Positions 36,239-45,017 of a stretch of 64,000 nucleotides of DNA are shown here, one piece after another (position 1 is the first letter of the stretch; each line of letters starts with the position of its first letter). The notes under the pieces were generated by a model. It was not told the DNA's origin and did not search any database. It saw nothing but the letters and a program-made list of their open reading frames with translations. Source of the DNA: Aeromonas fluvialis (GTDB lineage: Bacteria; Pseudomonadota; Gammaproteobacteria; Enterobacterales; Aeromonadaceae); the NCBI RefSeq assembly GCF_000819885.1, contig NZ_CDBO01000053.1, positions 55,866-119,865 of the forward strand, read 5' to 3'. Made by a program: the position numbers and the translations under genes.

Positions 36239-37309
36239 TTAGCAGCCGCGACGCAGGGCGGGGGTGTGGACGGGGGCATCCCACAGGGTCATCAGCTCGT
36301 CATCCACCTTGAGCAGGGTGATGGAGATGCCGGTCATGTCGAGGGAGGTGCAGTAGGGGCCTATCAGGTTGCGTACCAGATGGATGCCCGCCTCTTCGCA
36401 CAGGGTGGCGAGGCGGCCATAGACGCCATAGAGCTCGGAGATGGGGGTGCCGCCCAGACTGTTGACCAGTGCGATGACCCGATCGCCCGCATTTAGCGGC
36501 TCGATAAAGGTGTGCTCCTCCTGCCAGCTGCCGGAGGCTCTGTCCCAGTGGCGAAGGGTGCGACCATAGGGGGTGTTGTCAGCAAGCTCCTTGAACATCT
36601 CATCAACCAGCGTATTGAGGTCGGTGAAGGGGCGGCGTGCGATGCCGGGTTCGCCATGAATGCCCACGCCGAACTCCATCTCGTTGTCCGCCAGGGTAAA
36701 GGAGGGCTTGCCAGCGGCTGGCACGGTGCAGGCATGCATGGCCACGCCGATGGTGCGGCTCTGGTTGTTGATGCGACGGGCCAGCGCCTCGCAGCGCGCC
36801 AGATCGTAGCCCGCTTCGGCAGCGGCCCCCACCAGTTTTTCGCACAGCACGGTCGTGGCAACGCCACGGCGACCGGCTGTATAGAGGCTGTCTTTGACCG
36901 CCACGTCGTCATCGATCAGCGAGAAGCCGACCTTGACCCCGTCACCGTGCAGCAGCTCGACCGCGGTCTCGAAGTTGAGCACGTCGCCGGTGTAGTTCTT
37001 CACCAGAAACAGCACGCCCGCGCCGCCATCAACAGCCTGACCGCACTCGTACATCTGATCCGGGGTGGGGGAGGTAAAAATCTCGCCGGGGCAGGCGCCA
37101 TCCAGCATCCCCTTGCCCACCAGACCGCCGTGCATCGGCTCGTGGCCGCTGCCACCGCCGGAGACCAGCGCCACCTTGCCGATCACGGGGGAGTCGGCGC
37201 GGGTGATGTAGTGGGGTTCGATGCGTACCTTGAGCTCGGGGTGGGCGGCTGCCATCCCCATCAGTTGTTCACGGACCACGGCATCGACGGCATTGATCAA
37301 TTTCTTCAT
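36239..37309 (-). CDS. dhaK: dihydroxyacetone kinase substrate-binding subunit DhaK
   Basis: 356 residues, the E. coli length. Binds dihydroxyacetone as a hemiaminal on His218, seen here at exactly that position in FGVGIHGEPG. The substrate pocket GGGSGHEPMHGG and FLVKNYTGDVLNF are intact. First gene of the PTS-dependent dha operon (dhaK, broken dhaL, dhaM); GGAG-type ribosome binding site before the ATG. Without DhaL it cannot phosphorylate its ligand by the known mechanism. Confidence 0.95.
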   Translation of the reverse strand: MKKLINAVDAVVREQLMGMAAAHPELKVRIEPHYITRADSPVIGKVALVSGGGSGHEPMHGGLVGKGMLDGACPGEIFTSPTPDQMYECGQAVDGGAGVLFLVKNYTGDVLNFETAVELLHGDGVKVGFSLIDDDVAVKDSLYTAGRRGVATTVLCEKLVGAAAEAGYDLARCEALARRINNQSRTIGVAMHACTVPAAGKPSFTLADNEMEFGVGIHGEPGIARRPFTDLNTLVDEMFKELADNTPYGRTLRHWDRASGSWQEEHTFIEPLNAGDRVIALVNSLGGTPISELYGVYGRLATLCEEAGIHLVRNLIGPYCTSLDMTGISITLLKVDDELMTLWDAPVHTPALRRGC

Positions 37310-37403
37310 GGCTCACTCCTTGGCTTGCCACCGCACGGGTGGGCAAATGGTTGATGGAGCCAGTCTAACGACAGAAAAAAGGATAAAAATGACGGCCTGT
37401 TTG

Positions 37404-37451
37404 GTTCGGATTTGAAACAGCAGAAGGGGTATAGGTGTTTCAATCTGAAAC
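37404..37451 (-). promoter_or_regulatory. paired palindromes upstream of dhaK, candidate DhaR sites
   Basis: Perfect palindrome GTTTCA-ATC-TGAAAC (37437-37451) and a related half-conserved one GTTCGG-ATT-TGAAAC (37404-37418). Their TGAAAC arms are 33 bp apart, about three helical turns, placing both on one DNA face 95-140 bp before dhaK. Recognition by DhaR is inference. Confidence 0.5.
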
Positions 37452-37498
37452 GGAGCAGGGCAAACAGGCGGGAAACTGTTAGCTGACTCACAGCCATG

Positions 37499-37521
37499 AA
37501 AAAGGGCCCCGTAGGGCCCTT
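37499..37521 (-). terminator. terminator of the purine permease gene
   Basis: Stem AAGGGCCC / GGGCCCTT with CGTA loop; on the minus strand it ends in CCCTTTTTC, 27 bp after the permease stop. Confidence 0.85.
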
Positions 37522-37547
37522 CGGTATAACCGGAATATGCGGACGGG

Positions 37548-38906
37548 TTAGATGGCCCAGCCACCGGCATAGAAGACCACCAGCGCCACGGCGATGATGA
37601 CGGTGCCGATGTTCAGCTTTTTCCACTCGGCGGCAAACAGGCGACCGACCACCAGCGCCACGAAGCCCAGCATGATGCCGGTCACAATGTTGCAGGTCAG
37701 CACGATAAAGACGGCGCACAGCATGCCGGAGAGGGCATCGACCGAATCGCTGAAGTCCAGCTTGGTGACGTTGCCCAGCATCAGCAGGCCGACGTACATC
37801 AGGGCCGGTGCGGTGGCGTAAGCCGGTACCAGATAGCTCAGCGGTGAGAGGAAGATCATCAGCAGGAACAGCACACCGACCAGCGCAGCGGTCAGACCGG
37901 TCTTGCCACCGGCGGCGGTGCCTGCGGCAGATTCGATGTAGACGGCCGCCGGAGCACCACCCACCACGCCAGCCACCATGCTGCTGACGGAGTCGGCAGT
38001 CAGGGCCTTGCCGCCGCTGATGATGTGGCCACGTTCGTTGATGAGGCCCGCCTGACCGGCTACGGCGCGGATGGTGCCGGTAGCGTCAAATACGGCGGTC
38101 ATCACCAGGGCCAGTACGGTGGGGATCACCACCGGATTGAGGGCGCCCAGCAGATCCATACTGCCTACCAGCGAGCCTTTTTCACCGGTCAGGCTCGGCA
38201 TCGCGAAGAAGCCCTGCCAGGTCACGTTCGGATCGAAGATAAGGCCGAGGATGGAGATGGCGATGATCACCATCAGGATGCCGCCCGGCACCTTGCGACG
38301 CTCCAGACCGAAGATGGCAGCCAGACCCAGCACCGTCATGATGACCGGGAAAGAGGTCACTTCACCCAGCTGAACCGGCAGACCGGCCCCTTCGTTCTTG
38401 ATCACCATGCCGACGCCATTGGTGGCGATCAGCAGCAGGAACAGGCCGATACCGATGCCGGTGCCGTGGGCGATGCCGGAGGGGAGGTTATCCAGGATCC
38501 ACTGGCGTACACCGGTGACGCTGATCAGGGTAAACAGCACACCCATCAGGAAAATGGCGCCCAGCGCGACCGGAATGCTCAGTCCCTGACCCAGTACCAG
38601 ACTGAAGGCGGTAAAGGCGGTGAGGGAGATGGCACAACCGATGGCCATCGGCAGCTTGGCCCACAGGCCCATCAGCAGGGAGCCGAAGGCGGCGATCAAA
38701 CAGGTGGCCACGAAGACCGGACCCTGCTCAAACCCGGCAGCACCCAGCATGTTGGGCACCACTATGATGCTGTAGACCATGGCCAGGAAGGTGGTCAAAC
38801 CGGCCAACAACTCCTGGCGTACGCTACTGCCGCGCGCAGAAATGGAAAAATAAGAGTCCAAAAAGCCGCCTGTTGCACTGTTGGCGGCCATATCTTGCTT
38901 TGCCAT
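37548..38906 (-). CDS. NCS2-family purine permease (adenine/hypoxanthine/guanine type)
   Basis: 452 residues, about 14 membrane helices. AzgA-subfamily features: [22 protein letters not shown] start (here [10 protein letters not shown]), [33 protein letters not shown] and [16 protein letters not shown]. Most similar in recall to E. coli PurP/YicO adenine permeases. A perfect PurR-box match 20 bp upstream of the ATG supports a purine role. Monocistronic. Confidence 0.9.
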   Translation of the reverse strand: MAKQDMAANSATGGFLDSYFSISARGSSVRQELLAGLTTFLAMVYSIIVVPNMLGAAGFEQGPVFVATCLIAAFGSLLMGLWAKLPMAIGCAISLTAFTAFSLVLGQGLSIPVALGAIFLMGVLFTLISVTGVRQWILDNLPSGIAHGTGIGIGLFLLLIATNGVGMVIKNEGAGLPVQLGEVTSFPVIMTVLGLAAIFGLERRKVPGGILMVIIAISILGLIFDPNVTWQGFFAMPSLTGEKGSLVGSMDLLGALNPVVIPTVLALVMTAVFDATGTIRAVAGQAGLINERGHIISGGKALTADSVSSMVAGVVGGAPAAVYIESAAGTAAGGKTGLTAALVGVLFLLMIFLSPLSYLVPAYATAPALMYVGLLMLGNVTKLDFSDSVDALSGMLCAVFIVLTCNIVTGIMLGFVALVVGRLFAAEWKKLNIGTVIIAVALVVFYAGGWAI

Positions 38907-38926
38907 AACTCATCCTGAAAGTGTGA

Positions 38927-38942
38927 AGGAAATCGTTTGCTT
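38927..38942 (-). promoter_or_regulatory. PurR box
   Basis: On the minus strand AAGCAAACGATTTCCT matches the PurR consensus ANGCAANCGNTTNCNT at every defined position, 20 bp before the permease start, where a bound repressor would block the promoter or early transcription. Confidence 0.75.
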
Positions 38943-39120
38943 TTATGGCGCGCAAAATAGCAAGAATTCGTGGCAATTACAGCGAATAACCTGATCTTTT
39001 CGTCAATATTTTACATTTTGAATCCGTTTGAAGCTTTTTTTTGGCTCAACGGGGGAGGCGATGTAAGAAAGGGATCAAACGGTCTGGGGAGAGGGGGATG
39101 AGGAAAAACGATAAACAACA

Positions 39121-39146
39121 AAAAACCCGCCGAGGCGGGTTTTTTT
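39121..39146 (-). terminator. terminator of the cold-shock gene
   Basis: Stem AAAAACCCGCC-GA..GGCGGGTTTTT, with A- and T-runs on both sides, 60 bp after the csp stop. The rest of 38943-39120 is AT-rich and holds the permease promoter region. Confidence 0.85.
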
Positions 39147-39205
39147 AATTCTTGCAGAGCTGTCAGCTGTTGGCATGAGCCATCGGCGACATACTCAGGC
39201 TTGAA

Positions 39206-39418
39206 TTACAGACCAACTACGTTGGCAGCAGCCGGGCCTTTCTGGCCTTGCTCGATGGTGAACTCAACGCGCTGACCTTCGTCCAGGGTTTTGAAGCTGG
39301 TGGACTGGATAGCGGAGAAGTGTACGAACACGTCTTTGCTGCCGTCAGCCGGGGAGATGAAACCAAAACCTTTCTCAGCGTTGAAGAACTTAACGGTACC
39401 AGTCATTTTGTTAGACAT
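39206..39418 (-). CDS. cold-shock protein, CspA family
   Basis: 70 residues from the ATG at 39418; single-strand nucleic-acid-binding five-strand barrel. RNP1 is KGFGFI and RNP2 is DVFVHFSAI; start [19 protein letters not shown] is typical. Acts as RNA chaperone. The upstream 80 bp on the minus strand are AT-rich and could form a long leader, as in E. coli cspA, but I see no confirmed cold box. Confidence 0.95.
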   Translation of the reverse strand: MSNKMTGTVKFFNAEKGFGFISPADGSKDVFVHFSAIQSTSFKTLDEGQRVEFTIEQGQKGPAAANVVGL

Positions 39419-40012
39419 AATAATTTCCTTAAATAGTGTTGAATGCCATCTAAATGGCAATTTTTGATTTTTCGTCAGCAATACGTATGGGGAGCACTAA
39501 AGAAGGAGAATTATTTGATAAGAATTATCCGAGGATAACGCTTATGCTAATCACTGCTTTACTAAAATGACTGCCTAACATAATCAGGTCTGAACTGCCG
39601 AACCATCGAGAAAGATTAAAACACGCTCTCATTTTTAAAGCAAACTTTATCTCGATATTAATGTTTTGTAACAGCCAAAAATATCATTTTTTATGGTAAA
39701 CATGATGCATTTCAACGGCATAGAAAAAATCACCAAGGACTCATATCACCCTGTGGTAAGCCGGATTCAGCTTTTTTGTCCTGACTATGTAGCCAGTTCT
39801 GGCAAAAATATGAGAAAAAATGAAAAGGGGGCGATAGACGGGGATTGTCAGTTTGCGTTCTTTCTAACGCACAATGTGAATCACCTCTGTTGCTGCGACT
39901 GGCGCCTTAGAGGCAAATCAATGGCTGTGCCAAATCGGGATCATTGTGCATCGCCCAGACATGCAAACGCCCGCAGGCACCTGGTGCGAGCGGGCGTTTT
40001 AGAAGCAGGAGA
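39419..40012. other. AT-rich intergenic region upstream of csp
   Basis: About 590 bp, clearly more AT-rich than its surroundings from 39480 to 39720. It should contain the csp promoter and leader. One frame of 128 codons on the plus strand (39693-40079) has no ribosome binding site and runs across the terminator at 39965, so I do not accept it. Apart from that terminator, nothing identifiable. Confidence 0.45.
39965..40000 (-). terminator. terminator-like hairpin after the small charged protein
   Basis: 10-bp stem AAACGCCCGC / GCGGGCGTTT with a 15-base loop that itself contains GGCACC/GGTGC pairing; located 13 bp after the stop of the minus-strand gene. Confidence 0.6.
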
Positions 40013-40297
40013 TCAGCGCTTGCTGCGGAACTTGTTGCTGACCGAGTCGATCCAGCTGAAGGTCTCCGGCAGCACCTGATTCTTGGCGCGCTCTTTTGCT
40101 TTCTCGCGGGCCAGCTTGGAGGCAGCCTTGGCTGCTTCGGCGCGGTCGGCCACAATTTTCAGGCGACCCTCTTCGCGGATCTTGTTCCGCTCTCCGTTGG
40201 TCAGCTGGTGGTCTGCATTGGCTTGCGCCTTTTGCAACAACAAGGCTATCTCGGCCTTTTCGGCCTCGGTCAGATCTTTCATTTCCAGCTTTTTCAC
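40013..40297 (-). CDS. small charged helical protein of unknown function
   Basis: 94 residues. I choose the GTG at 40297 because GCAGGAG lies 5 bp upstream; ATG at 40282 is an alternative and the frame extends to 40351 without a ribosome binding site. Sequence is rich in Ala, Lys, Glu and Arg with long helix potential (ADRAEAAKAASKLAREKAKERAK), ending SWIDSVSNKFRSKR. No signal peptide or membrane helix. No known domain recognised. Confidence 0.65.
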   Translation of the reverse strand: MKKLEMKDLTEAEKAEIALLLQKAQANADHQLTNGERNKIREEGRLKIVADRAEAAKAASKLAREKAKERAKNQVLPETFSWIDSVSNKFRSKR

Positions 40298-40443
40298 GGC
40301 GCGCTCCTGCGGCAGGGTGGTTAGACACCCTAACACAGTTGTGCCGATCACTTCTTATGCAATCGGCTTTCCGGCAGTAAAAATGCGGGTTTGTGCCAAC
40401 TTTCCGTTATTTCGCTGCCACTTTCCCGCCTGTTTGCCACATT

Positions 40444-41352
40444 TCAATTTATGGCGAGCGGCGAGGGTATCTCTTGCTCCTCCGGCTCGACGTGGATCAG
40501 CACGATGGCGTGGGGCAACTGTTGCATAATGGCGTGTTCGATGCGATCACAGATATCGTGGGCTTCGCCGATGCTCATCTCCGGGGGCAGGGTGAGGTGG
40601 AAGTCGATATGGCGACGACGACCGGCACGACGGCTGCGCAGGTCGTGAAAACCGCTGGCGGCAGGGCAGCATTCGGTGATGATGCGGCTGGTCATCGCCA
40701 GCTCTTCCGGGCTCATGCTCTGATCGATCAGCGGCTGGAAGGCCTCGTTGAGCATGCTTATCGCTTCTTTGACAATAAAGATAGCGAGCGCAATGGCGAC
40801 CAGCGGGTCGAGGATGGCGAGGGAGTGGCCGAACAGACCGGCCAGCCAGATCCCGCCAAGACCGACGGCGACCCCGGCGGAGGTGAGCACGTCCGCCTTG
40901 AGATGGAGCGCATCGGCAGCCAGCGCGACCGACTCCTCCTCTCGGGCCACCTTGTAGAGGTAGGCGAGACTCCGTTGTTGACCAGCGCCGAGATCACCAT
41001 CACCATCACCAGCACGCCCCAGCCAATGCTCTCAATGGGGCTGGGGGTGATCAGCTTGTCGACGGCTTCGAAGATGATCCAGCCCGCGGCCAACAGAATT
41101 AAGCAGTGCTTCGATGACGCCGGAGACATTTTCAATCTTGTCGTGACCATAGGGGTGGCGCTCATCGGGCGGGAGGTCGGACTTTTTCACCGCGAACAGG
41201 GCGATCAGGGCCGCCACCAGATCCATGGCGGAGTGGATCGCCTCCGAGATGATACTGACCGAGCCGCTGGCGAAACCGGCCACCACTTTCATGATGATCA
41301 GACTGATATTGGAGCAGACCGACACCATGGCGGCTCTGGTTTTTCTGTTCAT
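40444..41352 (-). pseudogene. cation diffusion facilitator (CDF) transporter with two frameshifts
   Basis: Reads as a FieF/CDF-type efflux transporter of about 300 residues: TM1-2 region with SEAIHSAMDLVAALIALFAVKK, the RHPYGHDKIENV loop, a mid-part LLAAGWIIFEAVDKLITP, then ADALHLKADVLTSAGVAVG and the cytoplasmic C-terminal domain with HIDFHLTLPPEMSI. The first and last parts share one frame; the middle (about 41100 to 40975) is in another. An extra base near 41100 and a missing base near 40975 would explain this. A stop lies in the shifted segment. Either a real pseudogene or two sequencing errors. Confidence 0.8.
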
Positions 41353-41814
41353 GTCACTGCTTCCTGAATAAAAACGGATGTTTCGGTGCGGCGTGCATTA
41401 TATCCGGCTGACCGGAAATAACCTATTCGGTGTTGTAACCTGATGTTTCCGATGATATTGCGAATGCTTATTAAAATGGTGCCTCTTGAACGGCAATGAA
41501 TAATGAGAGGGATTTATATTTATCCGTGAAAATATCTAGGCAACGATGGCTTAATATAAGTGTGACAACATTTAATAATGCGAATTACTCTTTTTTGGTC
41601 TTTCCTATCGAAGTCATTTGGCCTCCCCGCTCAAGGGGCTGCGCGCGGCTTTTTTGGACGAGAATGAGGCTGGATCCGGATGCCGCTGGAGGGTATGCTG
41701 GGTCTGGTGATGGTCTTGCACCATCCCACCAAGCGTACTGAAGTTGATGATTCGGATGGCATGCTGGCTCCCATGAGGAACCAACTGTCTGGGTAACATT
41801 TTTGGAGTTTGATG
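41353..41814. other. intergenic region upstream of the 40-residue basic protein
   Basis: About 460 bp, AT-rich from 41400 to 41600 and GC-rich after. It contains CGCGCGGCTTTTTT at 41641-41654, which could end a short transcript, but no clean stem precedes it. No gene supported. Confidence 0.4.
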
Positions 41815-41937
41815 ATGAGTAACAAAGAACATCACAACGGCAAAGATGCCAAGAAAAAACCGCAGATGTCACTGAAAGAGAAACGCGAAGCCAAACGTCA
41901 GAAAGCAGAACTGAAAAACGGCAGCGCAATGAAGTAA
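41815..41937 (+). CDS. 40-residue highly basic small protein
   Basis: ATG at 41815 with TTGGAG 7 bp upstream and a terminator 35 bp after the stop, so it is a compact self-contained transcription unit. The product is full of Lys, Arg, Glu and Asn/Gln (MSNKEHHNGKDAKKKPQ, then SLKEKREAKRQKAELK). Nucleic-acid or ribosome association is possible from charge alone; no family assigned. Confidence 0.65.
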   Translation: MSNKEHHNGKDAKKKPQMSLKEKREAKRQKAELKNGSAMK

Positions 41938-41971
41938 CGCTCCCCTACTGCTGTTCCTTCGGAGCCAGTTC

Positions 41972-41999
41972 AAAGCCAGCCCTTACCGGCTGGCTTTTA
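41972..41999. terminator. terminator after the basic small protein
   Basis: Stem AAAGCCAGCC / GGCTGGCTTT around CTTACC, T-run on the plus strand. Also placed to serve the convergent binding-protein gene. Confidence 0.8.
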
Positions 42000-42009
42000 T
42001 GTTTGTGGC

Positions 42010-42765
42010 TCACGGCGTGGCGCCGTAAGCCGCGAAAATCTGGTGATAGCGACCATCCTTGCGCATCGCCTCAAGGCGCTCATCAAACAGATTGCGAGCG
42101 TCGACCGTTCGGAAGGCAAAGTGATAGACGGTGGGCGGGAAGAGGTCTGCTTGCCTGACCTGATTGCGCTCGTAGTGCTCGCCAGCCTGGGCGGTGGCAA
42201 TCAGCTGGTCGAGGTAGTAGTAGAACACCCGCTCCTCCAGTACTACGGCATCCACCCTGCCGCGCATCAGTTGGTGCACCTGCACCTGCTGCTTGGCTAC
42301 CTCCTCATAGTGGGGATTCTGGTTGGCCATGGTGGCGAACGCGCCCCCCAGAATGATCCTTGCCCGTTGAAAGGCGGTGACCCGTTTTGAATGCAGATCG
42401 TCCAGAGTACTGATGGGGGTGGTGTGCAGGGTGAAGATCCGGTTATGGAAGGTGATAACGGGCTGGGTCAGAAAATGGGGATCAACCATACCGGGTCTGA
42501 CGTTGATGATGGCATCCAGCTTTCCTGACTCGAACAGGCGGAAGGTACGCTCCAGCGGCAGAAATTCAAAGCTGGGCTCATAGCCGCTGCCAGCGAACGC
42601 CTCTTTTAGCAGATCCAGCTCGATGCCGCGCTGATTACTTTCGATGACATAAGGAGGGATGGCAAAGCTGACCCCTACCTTGAGCGGCTTTGCCTGCAAC
42701 TGGCCGGAGAGCATGCTGGTCAGCAGGAGCAATAAAGGGGTGAGTCGTTTCATTGCACTTTTCAC
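42010..42765 (-). CDS. periplasmic solute-binding protein, amino-acid type (SBP family 3)
   Basis: 251 residues. Signal peptide (LTPLLLLLTSMLSGQLQA) then the family-3 fold with VGVSFAIPPYVIESNQRGIELDLLKEAF and a substrate-contact Arg region (INVRPGMVDPHFLTQPV). No permease or ATPase genes are adjacent, so it may be a sensor-type or orphan binding protein. A GTG at 42765 has AGGAG at the right distance; the ATG at 42753 is an alternative. Confidence 0.8.
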   Translation of the reverse strand: MKSAMKRLTPLLLLLTSMLSGQLQAKPLKVGVSFAIPPYVIESNQRGIELDLLKEAFAGSGYEPSFEFLPLERTFRLFESGKLDAIINVRPGMVDPHFLTQPVITFHNRIFTLHTTPISTLDDLHSKRVTAFQRARIILGGAFATMANQNPHYEEVAKQQVQVHQLMRGRVDAVVLEERVFYYYLDQLIATAQAGEHYERNQVRQADLFPPTVYHFAFRTVDARNLFDERLEAMRKDGRYHQIFAAYGATP

Positions 42766-42858
42766 AAAGCGCTCCTGTCGAGAATATCCATCACTGTAGG
42801 GGAGGCAGCCATAAAGTGTTATATCCCTTTCGGGCTGAGTGGTTCAGCCTGAGTGCAT

Positions 42859-42890
42859 AAAAAAAGACCCTGAGTTATCAGGGCCTTTTC
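42859..42890 (-). terminator. ssb terminator
   Basis: Stem GACCCTGA / TCAGGGCC with GTTA loop; on the minus strand it is followed by TCTTTTTTT, 13 bp after the ssb stop. Confidence 0.85.
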
Positions 42891-42902
42891 AATATTCTGT
42901 TC

Positions 42903-43490
42903 TTAGAACGGGATATCGTCGTCGAAATCCATCGGCGGCTCGTTATATACCGGCGGCGCAGATTGCGGCTGCTGGGCAGGACGGCTATAACCGCCTTGCG
43001 GCTGCATGTTCTGCTGCGGAGCCGGCGCCGGGCGCTGCTGATTCATCGGCTGCTGGGCAGGCATGCTCTGCTGCGGCTGACCCCAGTTGCCCTGGGATTG
43101 GCCTCCCATGTTCTGGCCCATGCCCTGACCGCCTTGCGTACGGCCACCCAGCATCTGCATCACGCCAGTGAAGCTGTCGACCAGCACCTCAGTGGTATAA
43201 CGATCTTGACCACTTTGATCCTGCCATTTACGGGTCTGCAGTTTGCCTTCCACATAGACCTGGGAGCCTTTCTTCAGGTACTCACCAGCAATCTCTGCCA
43301 GCTTGCCAATCAAAGACACGTTATGCCACTCGGTACGCTCTTTCTGCTCACCGGTCTGCTTGTCGCGCCAGGTTTCGGAGGTAGCCAGAGTAATGTTGGC
43401 CACAGCATTGCCACTCGGCATGTAGCGTACTTCCGGGTCTTTCCCGAGGTTACCGATCAGAATAACTTTATTGATGCCTCGACTGGCCAT
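42903..43490 (-). CDS. ssb: single-stranded DNA-binding protein
   Basis: 195 residues. OB-fold from residue 1 to about 110 ([40 protein letters not shown]), a Gln/Gly/Pro-rich linker, and the acidic protein-interaction tip MDFDDDIPF. In E. coli it is adjacent to and divergent from uvrA; here the curli genes separate them. AAGGTGGAAG upstream of the ATG is a workable ribosome binding site. Confidence 0.97.
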   Translation of the reverse strand: MASRGINKVILIGNLGKDPEVRYMPSGNAVANITLATSETWRDKQTGEQKERTEWHNVSLIGKLAEIAGEYLKKGSQVYVEGKLQTRKWQDQSGQDRYTTEVLVDSFTGVMQMLGGRTQGGQGMGQNMGGQSQGNWGQPQQSMPAQQPMNQQRPAPAPQQNMQPQGGYSRPAQQPQSAPPVYNEPPMDFDDDIPF

Positions 43491-43915
43491 AATCTCTCTT
43501 CCACCTTATTTACCGGCCAGGTCGAAACCTGGTCCAACACGACTGGATACCTGATGAGTTGCTGTGTGCTGGGCGCAATGTCCCGCAGACGCATGTGACT
43601 GTCATAGTAACAGTTGCGAAGCGGATTGGCAGCTCTCTTGATTTACCCGATAGTGTGATGCGGCACTCTTTATTGTTTTGATTGTTAATAAATGGCGTTT
43701 TTTACTAATCTGCGATCTATCACAATCCTGTCATCACACCCTGTTAATATGGTTGTTTTTGGGCTGGTTTATGGTCATCTATTTTCATAAAAAACATAAT
43801 GTTACGCTTACGTTGAAAGCCATTCTCATACTTTTTTAATATTGTGCTTCAATACCTCCTTGATAGACTCATCCAGCCCGACATGGTGGTTTATATTTTC
43901 AAGGAAGAGCCTCCG
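43491..43915. other. regulatory region between ssb and csgD
   Basis: 425 bp, strongly AT-rich from about 43660 to 43860, as expected for a heavily regulated csgD promoter bound by H-NS/IHF-type proteins. Contains a LexA-like palindrome close to ssb. No gene is supported. A TGTGATG-type half-site near 43656 is too poor to call as CRP. Confidence 0.5.
43598..43614. promoter_or_regulatory. LexA-like palindrome upstream of ssb (non-standard spacing)
   Basis: ACTGT-CATAGTA-ACAGT: arms match the SOS box (CTGT..ACAG) but with 7 bp between CTGT and ACAG instead of 8. About 110 bp upstream of ssb. Function uncertain because LexA is spacing-sensitive. Confidence 0.35.
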
Positions 43916-44563
43916 ATGAAAGACGCATCCCCCATTGCATTGGTGAGTGAAAATAATGTGCAGGCTTGTACATTCTCGGCTTACCTGGCGACTCATATGG
44001 ATTGCCCCATTCAGCTTGCCCACGAACTCTGGCAACTTGATCGCATCAGTGACGGAACCCTATTTCTTATCGACCTTGACTACATCAAGTCTGCTTCGCA
44101 GCCGGGCTGGAATCGAGAAATATGTGCTCGTTTCCCGCTATCCAGCACAGCCTTGCTCAATGCCCCCACAACGACAGACCGTGACTTGCTGTTGATGTGG
44201 CCGCAAATCTGCGGTCTGTTTTTCCGTCAGGATCCGCTGGAGCGGTTGGTCACAGGGTTGCAGAAAATTCTGCTGGGCGAGTTCTGGATGCCGCGCCATC
44301 TGCTGTGCGAGCTGGTCGAATACTATCGCCATGGCAACAGCTACCTGTTGCGCAACGACACCCTGCTGACGACCAGAGAGCAGGAGATCATCCGTTATCT
44401 GATGACGGGCGCCTCCAATGTCGAAATCGCCGATAGCCTGTTTGTCAGCGAGCACACCGTCAAATCCCACCTCTATAACGTTTTTAAAAAGCTAAACGTG
44501 AAGAACCGGATCCAGGCGGTGAGCTGGGCCAAAGAGTATCTCGACGTATCGGATTCCCACTGA
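43916..44563 (+). CDS. csgD: CsgD, LuxR-family master regulator of curli
   Basis: 215 residues from the ATG at 43916 (an ATG at 43883 is possible). N-terminal receiver-like domain without a clear phospho-Asp, and a C-terminal LuxR HTH (LTTREQEIIRYLMTGASNVEIADSLFVSEHTVKSHL and FKKLNVKNRIQAVSWA), which aligns closely with E. coli CsgD. First gene of csgDEFGBAC; its stop overlaps the csgE ATG (TGATG). Confidence 0.94.
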   Translation: MKDASPIALVSENNVQACTFSAYLATHMDCPIQLAHELWQLDRISDGTLFLIDLDYIKSASQPGWNREICARFPLSSTALLNAPTTTDRDLLLMWPQICGLFFRQDPLERLVTGLQKILLGEFWMPRHLLCELVEYYRHGNSYLLRNDTLLTTREQEIIRYLMTGASNVEIADSLFVSEHTVKSHLYNVFKKLNVKNRIQAVSWAKEYLDVSDSH

Positions 44564-45006
44564 TGAAAGCACTCTCTCTGGCGTGCTGTCTTGCGCTGCT
44601 GTGGGGTTGTATTCCCGTGATCGCCGCCGAGGTCAGTATGCCGCTGGAGTCGGTGCAGCCGGAACAGGAGAGTGATCGGCTGGATGTGGATGGTCTGGTA
44701 CTGGATCGCACCTTTACCCGTTTCGGTCAGGGTTTTTATAACGAATTTACCCGGTTACGCAGTGATGAAGACCCAGATGCCAGAGAAAATCTGACGATTC
44801 ATGAGCGCCCGACTGCCCGGTGGGGCAGCCTGATCTGGATCACCCACAACCGGAAGGTGATTTTTAAAACCGCCCTCTCTCCTGGCCGCAATCAGCAGGA
44901 GCAGAGCGCCAAACTGGCTTGGTCAAAGGTCAGGCAGACCCTCGAACAGCAGAAGATCGCGACCCTGTTCATGGATACCTTCGATTTGGAACATGATGAA
45001 CTATAA
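44563..45006 (+). CDS. csgE: CsgE, curli secretion specificity factor
   Basis: 147 residues, signal peptide ending near VIAA. E. coli CsgE caps the periplasmic side of CsgG and directs CsgA/CsgB to the pore. Diagnostic stretch NLTIHERPTARWGSLIWIT and the C-terminal DTFDLEHDEL parallel to E. coli TGDLAHDEF. Coupled to csgD. Confidence 0.94.
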   Translation: MKALSLACCLALLWGCIPVIAAEVSMPLESVQPEQESDRLDVDGLVLDRTFTRFGQGFYNEFTRLRSDEDPDARENLTIHERPTARWGSLIWITHNRKVIFKTALSPGRNQQEQSAKLAWSKVRQTLEQQKIATLFMDTFDLEHDEL

Positions 45007-45017
45007 GGATATTTATC

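Noticed and set aside
39693..40079. 128-codon plus-strand frame upstream of the small charged protein
   Set aside because: No ribosome binding site, atypical composition, runs through a terminator and into the opposite gene.
41496..41741. 81-codon frame between the CDF pseudogene and the basic small protein
   Set aside because: No ribosome binding site, mixed base composition along its length and no protein character.
43640..43730. CRP-like sites upstream of csgD
   Set aside because: Only half-sites or wrong spacing (TGCGA-N4-TCACA instead of N6).
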